Positions 1 to 8,053 of a stretch of DNA of 64,000 nucleotides are shown piece by piece. Under the pieces are notes generated by a model. That model made no database searches, was not told where the DNA came from, and saw nothing but the letters and a program-made list of their open reading frames with translations. Positions within the stretch are counted from its first letter, which is position 1. Each line of letters begins with the position of its first letter. Source of the stretch: CAZGMC01 sp964526565 (GTDB lineage: Bacteria; Pseudomonadota; Alphaproteobacteria; DSM-16000; Inquilinaceae). Made by a program: the position numbers and the translations under genes. Location of the stretch: assembly GCA_964526565.1 (NCBI GenBank), contig CAZGMC010000006.1, positions 14,052 to 78,051 of the forward strand, in the 5' to 3' direction.

Positions 1-2
1 GC

Positions 3-515
3 CGCACGCGCACCGTCGTGCGGGTCCGCTGGCGGCCGGTCGGCGGCACCGTGTCCCGCGGCTTTGACGACGTGCTGGTGCTGGCGTCGGACAAGCTGCC
101 GCGGGAGTACACCGAGAGGCTGGAGCCGTGGGACCTGCAGGCGCTCACCGGCTACGACCCGCGCTATCTGAGCGGCTTCCGGGCGGAGCGCTACTGCATC
201 GACCTGGCCCAGGGCTTCGCGCACGCCAAGCGGATCATGGACCGCGTGATCCGCCAGGACGTGCGGCGCGACATCGGCGGCGACCACCAGCGGATCGACA
301 GCCTCACCACCCGCCACCAGGACATCACCTACAAGCACATCCTGATGCCGATCTGGGTGGCGGCCTATCGCTACGGCGGCAAGCCCTACCGCATCGTGGT
401 CAACGGCCGCACCGGCGAAGTCCAGGGCGAGCGTCCCTACAGCTGGATCAAGATCGCGCTCGCCGTGCTGCTGGTCGCCATCATCGTTGTTGCCTTTTTC
501 TATTTCGCGCAATAG
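3..515 (+). CDS. C-terminal part of a membrane-anchored conserved protein, 5' end outside window
   Basis: The open frame runs in from the left edge without a start; a GTG at 18 is inside it and is unlikely to be the true start. The visible 170 residues are a soluble domain followed by one C-terminal membrane segment (IKIALAVLLVAIIVVAFF) and a very short tail ending YFAQ. The stretch ILMPIWVAAYRYGGKPYRIV followed by VNGRTGEVQGERP is what I recall from alphaproteobacterial zinc-ribbon membrane proteins often mislabelled as primosomal protein N'/helicase; the N-terminal zinc ribbon would be upstream and cannot be checked. Function unknown. A run of eight G follows the stop. Confidence 0.75.
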   Translation, partial: RTRTVVRVRWRPVGGTVSRGFDDVLVLASDKLPREYTERLEPWDLQALTGYDPRYLSGFRAERYCIDLAQGFAHAKRIMDRVIRQDVRRDIGGDHQRIDSLTTRHQDITYKHILMPIWVAAYRYGGKPYRIVVNGRTGEVQGERPYSWIKIALAVLLVAIIVVAFFYFAQ

Positions 516-856
516 CAGGCGGGGGGGGCGGCGGACGCGGCTGGACTGGTAGAACCACGTACGACGTTCCGAGATCCGGGTGGCGGTTGACCGCGGCAGC
601 CTCCCCGACCTTGCCGCAAGTCCGGGGAACGCAGGTCGGCTCCGGCGGGATGGTCGGTGCCAGTCCCACCAGCAGGATGATGTTTTCGTGGTATCGTCGG
701 CGGCCGCGCAGGCGCTGCCACCCAGTTCCCTGCCCTTGGTGAGACTGGACCGGCACTCTTGGGTTGCCGCGAGGTGCGTCCACCTGGGTGAAAGGGCCGG
801 ATCGGCCGGCTCGGACATGGCAATCTTGCGAGTCGGGGGGCTTGGGCCCACACTTC
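516..856. other. Non-coding stretch upstream of the thrS promoter, content unresolved
   Basis: About 340 bases lie between the first gene and the predicted thrS promoter. Open frames here are only antisense or shadow frames without a ribosome binding site. The sequence is rich in short complementary blocks, so a small RNA is possible. I compared it by eye with RNase P RNA, tmRNA, SRP RNA, T-box, cobalamin and TPP leaders and found no convincing match. Confidence 0.4.
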
Positions 857-884
857 TTGACTCCGGATTGATTCCCCATAAAGT
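857..884 (+). promoter_or_regulatory. Predicted sigma70-type promoter of thrS-infC
   Basis: TTGACT at 857-862 and TAAAGT at 879-884 are separated by 16 bp. The implied transcription start near 890 gives a leader of about 35 nt to the thrS ATG at 926, too short for a T-box or long attenuator. Confidence 0.5.
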
Positions 885-925
885 CCGCTTGCGCATTGCG
901 GAAGACGGAGTATCAAGGGCTTGCC

Positions 926-2887
926 ATGCAACAAGCCGCAGAAATCGATCGCGAGATCGCCATCACGCTGCCCGACGGCTCGGTCAGGGGCTTTCCGGCG
1001 CCGGTGACCGGGGCCGAGGTGGCCGCCGCCGTGTCGCCGCGGCTGGCCCGCGACGCCATCGCCGTCAAGGTCGACGGCACCGTGCGCGACCTCGACACCC
1101 GCATCGGCCGCGACGCCACGGTCGAGGTGGTCACGCGCGACCACGGCGAGGCGCTGCAGCTGATCCGCCACGACGCCGCGCACGTGATGGCCGAGGCGGT
1201 GCAGGCCCTCTATCCCGGCACTCAGGTGACCATCGGCCCGGCCATCGAGACCGGGTTCTACTACGACTTCGCCCGGCCGGAGCCGTTCACGCCCGAGGAT
1301 CTCGTGCGCATCGAGGAGAAGATGCACGAGATCGTCGACCGTGCCACGCCGATCGTGCGCGAGGAGTGGGACCGCCAGGACGCGATCAACTTTTTCAAAT
1401 CGATCGGCGAGAAGTACAAGGCCGAGATCATCGCCGACCTGGCCGAGACCGAGGTCATCTCGGTCTACCGCCAGGGCGACTGGCTGGACCTGTGCCGCGG
1501 CCCGCACATGCCGTCGACGGCCAATGTCGGCCACGCCTTCAAGCTGATGAAGGTGGCCGGCGCCTACTGGCGCGGTGACCACCGCAACGAGATGCTGCAG
1601 CGCATCTACGGCACGGCATGGCGCAACGACAAGGAACTCCAGGGCTACCTGACCCAGATCGAGGAGGCGGAGAAGCGCGACCACCGCCGCCTGGGCCGCG
1701 AGATGGACCTGTTCCATTTCCAGGAGGAGGCGCCGGGCGCCGTCTTCTGGCACCCGCGCGGCTGGACGCTGTTCCGCCTGCTGGTGGACTACATGCGCCG
1801 CCGCCAGGACGCCGCCGGCTACATCGAGGTCAACACGCCGGAGGTGATGGACCGCAGCCTGTGGGAGGCGTCGGGCCACTGGCAGACCTTCCGCGAGCAC
1901 ATGTACACGACCCAGACCGACGACGAGCGGGTCTTCGCCATCAAGCCGATGAACTGTCCCGGCCACATCCAGATCTTCAAGCAGGGGGTGACCAGCTATC
2001 GCAACCTGCCGCTGCGGATGGCCGAGTTCGGCAAGGTCCACAGGTACGAGCCGTCCGGCGCGCTGCACGGGCTGATGCGGGTGCGCGCCTTCACCCAGGA
2101 CGACGCGCACATTTTCTGCACCGACGACCAGATGGAGTCCGAGTGCCGCGAGGTCGTGGAACTGATCCTGGACATCTACCGGGATTTCGGCTTCGAGGAC
2201 GTGCGCATCAAGTTCGCCGACCGGCCGCCCAAGCGGATCGGCTCCGACGAAGTGTGGGACCGGCTGGAAGCGGCGCTGCGCGGCGCGCTCGACCACATGG
2301 GCTATCCCTATACGGTCAACCCCGGCGAGGGCGCGTTCTATGGGCCGAAGCTGGAGTTCGTGCTGCGCGACGCCATCGGCCGCGACTGGCAGTGCGGCAC
2401 GCTGCAGGTCGACCTGAACCTGCCGCAGCGGCTGAACGCCACCTATGTCGGCGAGGACGGGCACAAGCACCACCCGGTGATGCTGCACCGCGCCCTGTTC
2501 GGCTCGCTTGAGCGATTCTTCGGGATCCTGATCGAGCACCATGCCGGCCGAATGCCGCTGTGGCTGGCGCCGGAGCAGGCGGTGGTGGCGACCATCACCG
2601 GCGATGCCGACGCCTATGCGCAGGAGGTGCATGCCACCCTGAAGCGGGCCGGCCTGCGCGCCGGCATCGACCTGCGCAACGAGAAGATCAACTACAAGGT
2701 CCGCGAGCACAGCCTGGAGAAGATCCCGGTGCTGGTGGTCGTCGGGCAGCGCGAGGCGGAGCAGCGGACGGTGGCGCTGCGCCGGCTGGGCGGCAAGGCG
2801 CAGGAAGTTCTTGCCCTTGATGACGCCGTCCATAAACTCAGCCAGGAGGCCGTGTCGCCGATCGACCGCCGCGCGCGGGCGACGTAA
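926..2887 (+). CDS. thrS: Threonine--tRNA ligase
   Basis: Class II aminoacyl-tRNA synthetase that charges tRNA-Thr in the cytosol; 653 aa, the usual full length. In order it shows an N-terminal TGS domain (about residues 1-66), the editing domain with the HxxxH motif (RHDAAHVMAEAV, His82/His86), the catalytic core with the zinc-binding MNCPGH motif at about residue 342 and the class II motif around GEGAFYGPKLEF, and a C-terminal anticodon-binding domain ending in a conserved KINYKVREHSLEKIP block. The ATG at 926 is chosen because AAGGG (915-919) stands six bases before it; an upstream TTG at 896 has no such site. infC follows after 43 bases and is probably co-transcribed. Confidence 0.98.
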   Translation: MQQAAEIDREIAITLPDGSVRGFPAPVTGAEVAAAVSPRLARDAIAVKVDGTVRDLDTRIGRDATVEVVTRDHGEALQLIRHDAAHVMAEAVQALYPGTQVTIGPAIETGFYYDFARPEPFTPEDLVRIEEKMHEIVDRATPIVREEWDRQDAINFFKSIGEKYKAEIIADLAETEVISVYRQGDWLDLCRGPHMPSTANVGHAFKLMKVAGAYWRGDHRNEMLQRIYGTAWRNDKELQGYLTQIEEAEKRDHRRLGREMDLFHFQEEAPGAVFWHPRGWTLFRLLVDYMRRRQDAAGYIEVNTPEVMDRSLWEASGHWQTFREHMYTTQTDDERVFAIKPMNCPGHIQIFKQGVTSYRNLPLRMAEFGKVHRYEPSGALHGLMRVRAFTQDDAHIFCTDDQMESECREVVELILDIYRDFGFEDVRIKFADRPPKRIGSDEVWDRLEAALRGALDHMGYPYTVNPGEGAFYGPKLEFVLRDAIGRDWQCGTLQVDLNLPQRLNATYVGEDGHKHHPVMLHRALFGSLERFFGILIEHHAGRMPLWLAPEQAVVATITGDADAYAQEVHATLKRAGLRAGIDLRNEKINYKVREHSLEKIPVLVVVGQREAEQRTVALRRLGGKAQEVLALDDAVHKLSQEAVSPIDRRARAT

Positions 2888-2917
2888 GGCCACGGGGCGG
2901 GACCGCCGGGCAAATCA

Positions 2918-2933
2918 AAGGAGGTGTTTCATA
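2918..2933 (+). promoter_or_regulatory. Strong Shine-Dalgarno with AUA initiation codon of infC
   Basis: AAAGGAGGTG at 2918-2927 is followed, six bases after GGAGG, by ATA (2931-2933), and the next codons read ARGPYNAPP, a typical IF3 N-terminus. There is no ATG, GTG or TTG near this position in frame. Rare start codons in infC are known from E. coli (AUU), where IF3 rejects its own start codon and so represses its translation. Confidence 0.8.
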
Positions 2934-3467
2934 GCCAGAGGACCGTACAACGCACCCCCGACCAGGGAAGGGCCGAGGGTCAACCGGGAGATCGACCACC
3001 ATTCCGTCCGGCTGATCGCAGCGGACGGGGAGATGATTGGCGTCGTTTCCATTCGCGATGCACTGTATGCGGCCGAGGAGGCTGGGCTGGACCTCGTCGA
3101 GGTATCGCCCAATGCCGACCCGCCGGTGTGCAAAATCCTTGACTTCGGCAAGTACAAATACGAATCGCAAAAGAAGAAGAACGAAGCGAGGAAGAAGCAG
3201 AAGATCATCGACGTCAAGGAAATCAAGCTCCGTCCCAACATCGACGACAACGACTACCAGGTCAAGCTGCGCAACGCCCGGCGGTTCCTCGACGAGGGCG
3301 ACAAGGTCAAGGTGACCATGCGCTTCCGCGGCCGCGAACTGGCGCACCAGGATCTGGGCATGAACGTGCTGGTGCGCGTGCGCGACGAGCTGGAGGACCT
3401 GTCGAAGGTCGAGCAGATGCCGAAGATGGAGGGGCGGCAGATGGTGATGGTCCTGTCGCCGAAATAA
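2931..3467 (+). CDS. infC: Translation initiation factor IF-3, AUA start
   Basis: Binds the 30S subunit, prevents premature 50S joining and proofreads the initiator tRNA-start codon pair. 178 aa, full length: N-terminal domain (RVNREIDHHSVRLI and an AAEEAGLDLVEVSPNADPPV-type block), a lysine-rich linker (YKYESQKKKNEARKKQK), and a C-terminal domain with DVKEIKLRPNIDDNDY and VTMRFRGRELAH. The start is ATA at 2931, fixed by the Shine-Dalgarno sequence and by protein similarity; gene callers restricted to ATG/GTG/TTG would misplace it. It follows thrS, the order seen in many bacteria, but rpmI and rplT do not follow here: the next gene is on the other strand. Confidence 0.96.
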   Translation: MARGPYNAPPTREGPRVNREIDHHSVRLIAADGEMIGVVSIRDALYAAEEAGLDLVEVSPNADPPVCKILDFGKYKYESQKKKNEARKKQKIIDVKEIKLRPNIDDNDYQVKLRNARRFLDEGDKVKVTMRFRGRELAHQDLGMNVLVRVRDELEDLSKVEQMPKMEGRQMVMVLSPK

Positions 3468-3482
3468 CGCGGCGGCGGCCGG

Positions 3483-4868
3483 TCAGCCTTCGGGCAGGAG
3501 TGGCTGAAGGGGCGGCCCTTCGGTCAGGTCGGAGTCCTGCCAGGCGCCGATATTCGGCCGCCCCGGACCCGGCTGGCTGCACCAGTCCTCCGCCCCCGAC
3601 CAGTCGTGACGCGCCCGCAGCCGGATCGCGGTGCCGGCGCCGCGCGCCGGGCTGTGGTCGTGAAGCCGGACATCGCCGCGGGCCGGATCGCGGAACCCGG
3701 GATCGGTCTCGCCGAGCCCGTGCGCCTCCTGGCCGTGTCTGCTGCGCAGGGCGCCGAACGGCCTGCTGGACAGGTCGTAGTCGAACACGACCGAGGACGG
3801 CCACGCCTCGTCGGCACCAGGCGGAAAGCCGCGGACGAACGCGCGGTCGTCCAGCTTGTTGACCTTGCCGCCGCGGTTGTCCTGGAAGGGCTGGCCGGGG
3901 CGGCCGTCGAACCAGATCAGGTTGCCGTACAGATACCAGAACCCGCCGCGCACGGCTTCCAGAGAAAAGGCCGCATGGCAGTTCTTGATGCGGTTATGGC
4001 AGACGTGCCAGTTCAGCGCGGTGACCTCGGGCTCGACGGCGTTGTCGCGGATGTTCTCGAACGTGTTGTCGCGGATGACAACGTCGACGTTGACGGCGCG
4101 CACCGGCGGCGAGGCATCCCGGTCGGCCGTCAGGCGCACGCCGTTGAAGGCGTTGCGCACGTGGTTGCCGGCGATGCGCACGTCGCCGGCGATGTCGACG
4201 CTGCCGAACAGGGCGCCGTTGTAGTATGCGTAGCGGCCGTGGTGGCTCTCAACGAAGGGGATCTCCGACCACAGCGCGCCGGTCGGGTCCTGCACCCAAT
4301 GGCTGTCCAGCACCCGGAACCCGCGCGATCCGCGCCCGCGCGCGAACAGCACATAGGTGCCGGCCTGGACCTCGACGCGGTTGAGGGTAATGCCGGTGCA
4401 GCTCTCGGCATAGACGAAGCACGGCCAGCAGTCCTGCACCGCCACGTCGGCGATCTCGATGTATCGGCAGCCGGTCAGCCTGAAGAACGCATAGTCGTCG
4501 CCATCGGGCAGCTTCGGGTAGATCGAGCCGGCGGCGTTGGTGCCGCAGAGGCGCGACAGCAGCGTCCCGTCCGGCGCCCGCGTGCCCCGAATCCGGATCG
4601 GCGCGCCGTCCCGGCCGCGGCGGCGGTACAGCGCGACGGCGCGGTGGTACATGCCCGGCAGCAGGTGCACGGTGGCCCCGGCCGGCGCCAGCGCCAGCGC
4701 CTCGGCCAGCGGCAGCGTCGCCCGCGTCTGCCCGTTCACATACCGGTCGTCGCCGCGCGGCGTGGCATAGATGTCGGTGATCGCGCCGCCGGCGTCCCGC
4801 ACCACCGGCGCCCCAAGCACATCGGGCGGCGTTTCAAGCCGGTCGCAGTCTTCGGGGAGGGAGGACAT
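3483..4868 (-). CDS. Right-handed parallel beta-helix repeat protein
   Basis: 461 aa with no evident signal peptide. The middle (about residues 130-330) is a series of short turns with Asn-rich ladders such as DVVIRDNTFENIRDNAV and VCHNRIKNCHAAF, the pattern of pectate-lyase-like beta-helices. The start of the helix (AEALALAPAGATVHLLPG) matches the usual first coil of this fold. Such proteins bind or cleave polysaccharides, but no catalytic residues can be assigned, so substrate and activity are open. ATG at 4868 has GAGGTGT just upstream on the minus strand. Convergent with infC, 15 bp apart. Confidence 0.8.
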   Translation of the reverse strand: MSSLPEDCDRLETPPDVLGAPVVRDAGGAITDIYATPRGDDRYVNGQTRATLPLAEALALAPAGATVHLLPGMYHRAVALYRRRGRDGAPIRIRGTRAPDGTLLSRLCGTNAAGSIYPKLPDGDDYAFFRLTGCRYIEIADVAVQDCWPCFVYAESCTGITLNRVEVQAGTYVLFARGRGSRGFRVLDSHWVQDPTGALWSEIPFVESHHGRYAYYNGALFGSVDIAGDVRIAGNHVRNAFNGVRLTADRDASPPVRAVNVDVVIRDNTFENIRDNAVEPEVTALNWHVCHNRIKNCHAAFSLEAVRGGFWYLYGNLIWFDGRPGQPFQDNRGGKVNKLDDRAFVRGFPPGADEAWPSSVVFDYDLSSRPFGALRSRHGQEAHGLGETDPGFRDPARGDVRLHDHSPARGAGTAIRLRARHDWSGAEDWCSQPGPGRPNIGAWQDSDLTEGPPLQPLLPEG

Positions 4869-4961
4869 GGCGGCACACCTCAGACCGTGCAGCGAACCTG
4901 CAAGGCGTTGAACGGCAAGCTGTCAGAGGCCCGAAATTTGAAAAACACAGTCAATGTTCTG

Positions 4962-5399
4962 TCAGCTCTCAGCATTTGACAAGATCTTTTCCCGCTCCTG
5001 TTCAGGGTTGTGTTCATTCGTATCCTGATTCTGGGCCGCCTTCTCGTCATGATAACTTGCCACAGCCAGATCCTTTTCGGAAAGGTTCCCCTCCCTCTCA
5101 ATCAGTTCGGAGAACGGTGCAAACTTGACGATGAGAGCTACATCAAAAATGTGGCTGAGCTTTTTGAGTGTCTTCAAGGTAAAGTTCGAATAGCCCGGAA
5201 CCTCGTACCGCGCCACGACGCTCTGCGACGTGCCAAGCCGCTCCGCCAGTTGCGCCTGGGAGAGTCCGGCCTTGCGCCGCAGCGCGAGTATCTGGGCAGG
5301 CAGCGACGCCTCGATACGGCCTTCCACAAGGCCCTCACGAGCCTCCTTGTCCTCCATCATTTCACTGAGCCGGGAAGGTGCCATGGTGTCGATCTCCAT
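4962..5399 (-). CDS. XRE/Cro-type antitoxin of a HigBA-like pair
   Basis: 145 aa. A helix-turn-helix domain (about residues 35-95) reads LRRKAGLSQAQLAERLGTSQ then SVVARYE, the XRE signature. An acidic, Gln/Asn-rich tail (ERIEKILSNAES-like end) follows, likely the toxin-binding part. The gene starts inside the toxin gene (43-bp overlap), so the two are translated from one message, toxin first as in higBA. Such antitoxins usually repress their own promoter. Base composition here is clearly lower in GC than in the hydrogenase operon next door, which suggests transfer. Confidence 0.82.
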   Translation of the reverse strand: MEIDTMAPSRLSEMMEDKEAREGLVEGRIEASLPAQILALRRKAGLSQAQLAERLGTSQSVVARYEVPGYSNFTLKTLKKLSHIFDVALIVKFAPFSELIEREGNLSEKDLAVASYHDEKAAQNQDTNEHNPEQEREKILSNAES

Positions 5400-5761
5400 T
5401 CCGGGTCGCCCTCGACGTCCTTCAAGCGCGCCAGGGCCGTCTTCTTGTCGGCTTTCGGTATGGTGCCTTTCTCAATCGTGCACAGGACGATGGTAAACGT
5501 ACGCCGGTAACCAAGCGGACCGTATTGCCCGAGCAGGCGGTGCTGAACGTTGCCGAGCCTCAACCGCAACTCGACCAATCCCTTGCCATCCCCTTTGAGG
5601 GGTTTCGCCCACGTGACTGGCCACCTCCCCGCCTCGTCCCATTCCGCATACTGACTGAGAAAGGCATACGCCTTTAGCCTCTTCATTGTCGTCAAGGACC
5701 AGAACCATTGATCCAGTTCGACCTCACCACGCGCCGAGACGTAGCTGCGATAGGCCCACAT
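5357..5761 (-). CDS. RelE/HigB-type toxin (phage Gp49-like)
   Basis: 134 aa from the ATG at 5761; an in-frame ATG at 5815 would add 18 residues, and neither start has a good ribosome binding site. The core GLVELRLRLGNVQHRLLGQY followed by RRTFTIVLCTIEKG and KADKKTALARLKD is the conserved beta-sheet and C-terminal helix of HigB/Gp49-like toxins, mRNA interferases acting at the ribosome. Its stop lies inside the downstream antitoxin gene, which supports a toxin-antitoxin operon. Confidence 0.8.
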   Translation of the reverse strand: MWAYRSYVSARGEVELDQWFWSLTTMKRLKAYAFLSQYAEWDEAGRWPVTWAKPLKGDGKGLVELRLRLGNVQHRLLGQYGPLGYRRTFTIVLCTIEKGTIPKADKKTALARLKDVEGDPEWRSTPWHLPGSVK

Positions 5762-5927
5762 GGATATAGCAATTTTGCGATGGCGTTGCAACAGGTGCGA
5801 TGGCACGCCCGCCATGCTACGGGCGTCAGTCCGGTCGAACTGCCGCTCCTGACCTTAAAACGAACTCGGCCGACTCGGATGATCAATAAAAGATCATTCC
5901 GCCCCAAAAAACAATGCGATTTCTGCC

Positions 5928-7265
5928 CTATTCCCGCTCAACCCTAAGGTCCAGGAAATGCGTTGCGCAGGAGATGCAGGGGTCGTAGTTGCGGATGGTC
6001 TGCTCGCAGCGCCATTTCAGGGCTTCGTCGGGCATGGCCAGGTTGGCCTGGACGACGCCCAGCAGGTCGCGCTCGATCTGCGGCTGGTTCTGCGAGGTCG
6101 GCGGGATGATCTTCGCCGACACGATCCGCCCTTCGGCGTCCAGCTCGTAGCGGTGATAGAGGATGCCGCGCGGCGCCTCGGTGGCGCCGTGGCCGATGCC
6201 GGCGCGCGGCGCCAGCGGCACCGCCGGGGCCGCCGGCCGCTCATAGGCCCGCACCAGGCGCAGCGCCTCCTCGCATGCGTAGACCGTCTCGACCATGCGC
6301 ACCAGCAGGCTCTTGAACGGATTGCGGCATACCGGACCGAGCCCGGCCGCGCGCGCCGTCGCCTGGGCCCGCTCCGAGAGCTGGGCGAAGTTGTTGGTGT
6401 AGCGGGCCAGCGGCCCGACCAGATAGGGTGCCCGGTTGTCCAGGTCGACGCCGTGCAGGGCATTGGAGTGGGCGACGTGCTCCTCGTCGAAATGCTCCAG
6501 GTATTCGTCGACCGGGATGTCCAGGCCGCGGTTGGAGACGACGCGGCCGTCCTCGATGGCGTACCGGTCCGGCAGGGACAGCGAGACGCAGGTGTAGTCG
6601 TACTCGAACGCCGGAAAGTCCAGGCCGGCGAAGACGCGGGTCAGGTCGACCGCCGCCTCGATCGCCCACTCCAGCTCGTCGGCCAGGGCCCGCACCGCGG
6701 CGGTCGGCGGCACGCTGTAGAAGCCGCCGACGCGGGTATTGACCGGGTGCACCGCCCGCCCGCCCAGCAGCGCCATGATCTCGTTGCCGACCTTCTTCAG
6801 CCGCAGCGCCTTCTCCACCACCTCCGGCTGCGTCTGGGCCAGCTGCAGCGCGTCGTCCAGACCGAGAAAGTCCGGCGCGTGCAGCATGGCGGCGTGCAGC
6901 ACGTGGCTCTGGATCCATTCGCCGCAATAGAACAGCCGCCGCAGGTCGGCCAGCGGGCCCTCCACGGGGGCGCCCAGGGCCTGCTCCATGGCCTTGCTCG
7001 AGCTCATGATGTAGGCCACCGGGCAGATGCCGCAGATGCGCGCGGTGATGTCCGGCGCATCGGAGAACCGGCGGCCGCGCAGCAGCGCCTCGAAGAACCG
7101 CGGCGGCTCGAAGATGCGGAAGCGGATGTCCTTGACCACGCCGTCCTTGACGCGGACGTACAGGGCGCCCTCGCCCTCGACGCGGGCCAGGGCATCGACC
7201 TTGATGGTGCGCGTGCCGGCGCCAGTGTCGCTCGCCGGCCCGGCGCCGGGGGGCGCGTCATTCAT
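5928..7265 (-). CDS. Group 3b [NiFe]-hydrogenase large (alpha) subunit
   Basis: 445 aa catalytic subunit of the soluble NADP-linked hydrogenase (sulfhydrogenase type). Both nickel-binding cysteine pairs are present: RICGICPVAY near the N-terminus and DPCISCATHFL near the C-terminus. Nine residues (FLDLRVERE) follow the last His, the expected peptide removed by a maturation endopeptidase after nickel insertion. The ATG at 7265 overlaps the stop of the small-subunit gene by 8 bp, indicating coupled translation. No hyp maturation genes or endopeptidase lie in the window, so they must be elsewhere. Last gene of the operon. Confidence 0.95.
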   Translation of the reverse strand: MNDAPPGAGPASDTGAGTRTIKVDALARVEGEGALYVRVKDGVVKDIRFRIFEPPRFFEALLRGRRFSDAPDITARICGICPVAYIMSSSKAMEQALGAPVEGPLADLRRLFYCGEWIQSHVLHAAMLHAPDFLGLDDALQLAQTQPEVVEKALRLKKVGNEIMALLGGRAVHPVNTRVGGFYSVPPTAAVRALADELEWAIEAAVDLTRVFAGLDFPAFEYDYTCVSLSLPDRYAIEDGRVVSNRGLDIPVDEYLEHFDEEHVAHSNALHGVDLDNRAPYLVGPLARYTNNFAQLSERAQATARAAGLGPVCRNPFKSLLVRMVETVYACEEALRLVRAYERPAAPAVPLAPRAGIGHGATEAPRGILYHRYELDAEGRIVSAKIIPPTSQNQPQIERDLLGVVQANLAMPDEALKWRCEQTIRNYDPCISCATHFLDLRVERE

Positions 7266-8049
7266 GGGCTTCGCTCTCTCTGCGGAAGGCTTCCGCGCCG
7301 GCGTTGAACGAGCGGAAGGCGTGGCGGATGTCGCGCTGGGCCATGCCGTGGCCGGCGAACCAGTTGGCCAGGCTGGCCGTATTCGGCCGCTCCTTCGGGC
7401 CGAAGCAGCCATAGCAGCCGCGGTCGCAGGCCGGGCACAGATTGCCGCAGCCGGCCTGGGTGACCGGCCCCAGGCACGGCTTGCCCTCGGCGACCATCAC
7501 GCACACGGTGCCGCGGCGCTTGCACTCCACGCACTGGCTGTAGGCCGGCACGTTGGGCTTGCGCCCGTTGAGGAAGGCGTTGAGCACCTCGAGCAGCTGG
7601 AACCGGTTGATCGGGCAGCCGCGCAGCTCGAAGTCGACCGGCACGTGGTCCTGGATCGGCGTCGAGGTGGCCAGGGCGTCGATGTAGTCCGGGTGGGCGT
7701 AGACGGCGGTGACGAAGTCGTACAGCCGGCCGAAATTGCGCAGCGCCTGGATGCCGCCGGCGGTGGCGCAGGCGCCGATGGTGATCAGCACCCTGGACTG
7801 GCGGCGGATCCGGCGGATACGCCTGCCGTCCTCCGGCGTCGAGATCGAGCCCTCGACCAGCGAGATGTCGTACGGCCCCTTCACCTGCGCCCGCGTCGCC
7901 TCGAGGAAATAGGCGATCTCGACCGCACCGGCGACGGCCAGCAGCTCGTCCTCGCAGTCGAGCAGGCTGAGCTGGCAGCCATCGCAGGAGGAGAACTTCC
8001 ACACGGCCAGCTTGGGCCGCTCCATCGGGCCGTGGTTGATCGTGCCCAT
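7258..8049 (-). CDS. Group 3b [NiFe]-hydrogenase small (delta) subunit
   Basis: 263 aa electron-transfer subunit carrying iron-sulfur clusters. The proximal cluster motif FSSCDGCQLSLLDCEDEL is near the N-terminus, and ITIGACATAGGI and FELRGCPIN complete the proximal ligands. A C-terminal cysteine-rich part (CVECKRRGTVCVMV, PCLGPVTQAGCGNLCPACDR, GCYGC) can hold further 4Fe-4S clusters. There is no twin-arginine signal, so the enzyme is cytosolic. ATG at 8049; four bases separate it from the gamma-subunit stop, and the 3' end overlaps the large-subunit gene. Confidence 0.95.
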   Translation of the reverse strand: MGTINHGPMERPKLAVWKFSSCDGCQLSLLDCEDELLAVAGAVEIAYFLEATRAQVKGPYDISLVEGSISTPEDGRRIRRIRRQSRVLITIGACATAGGIQALRNFGRLYDFVTAVYAHPDYIDALATSTPIQDHVPVDFELRGCPINRFQLLEVLNAFLNGRKPNVPAYSQCVECKRRGTVCVMVAEGKPCLGPVTQAGCGNLCPACDRGCYGCFGPKERPNTASLANWFAGHGMAQRDIRHAFRSFNAGAEAFRRESEAHE

Positions 8050-8053
8050 GGGT

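Noticed and set aside
500..2893. A 797-aa open frame antisense to thrS
   Set aside because: It mirrors thrS codons, is Arg/Ala/His/Val-rich without domains and has no ribosome binding site; a high-GC shadow frame.
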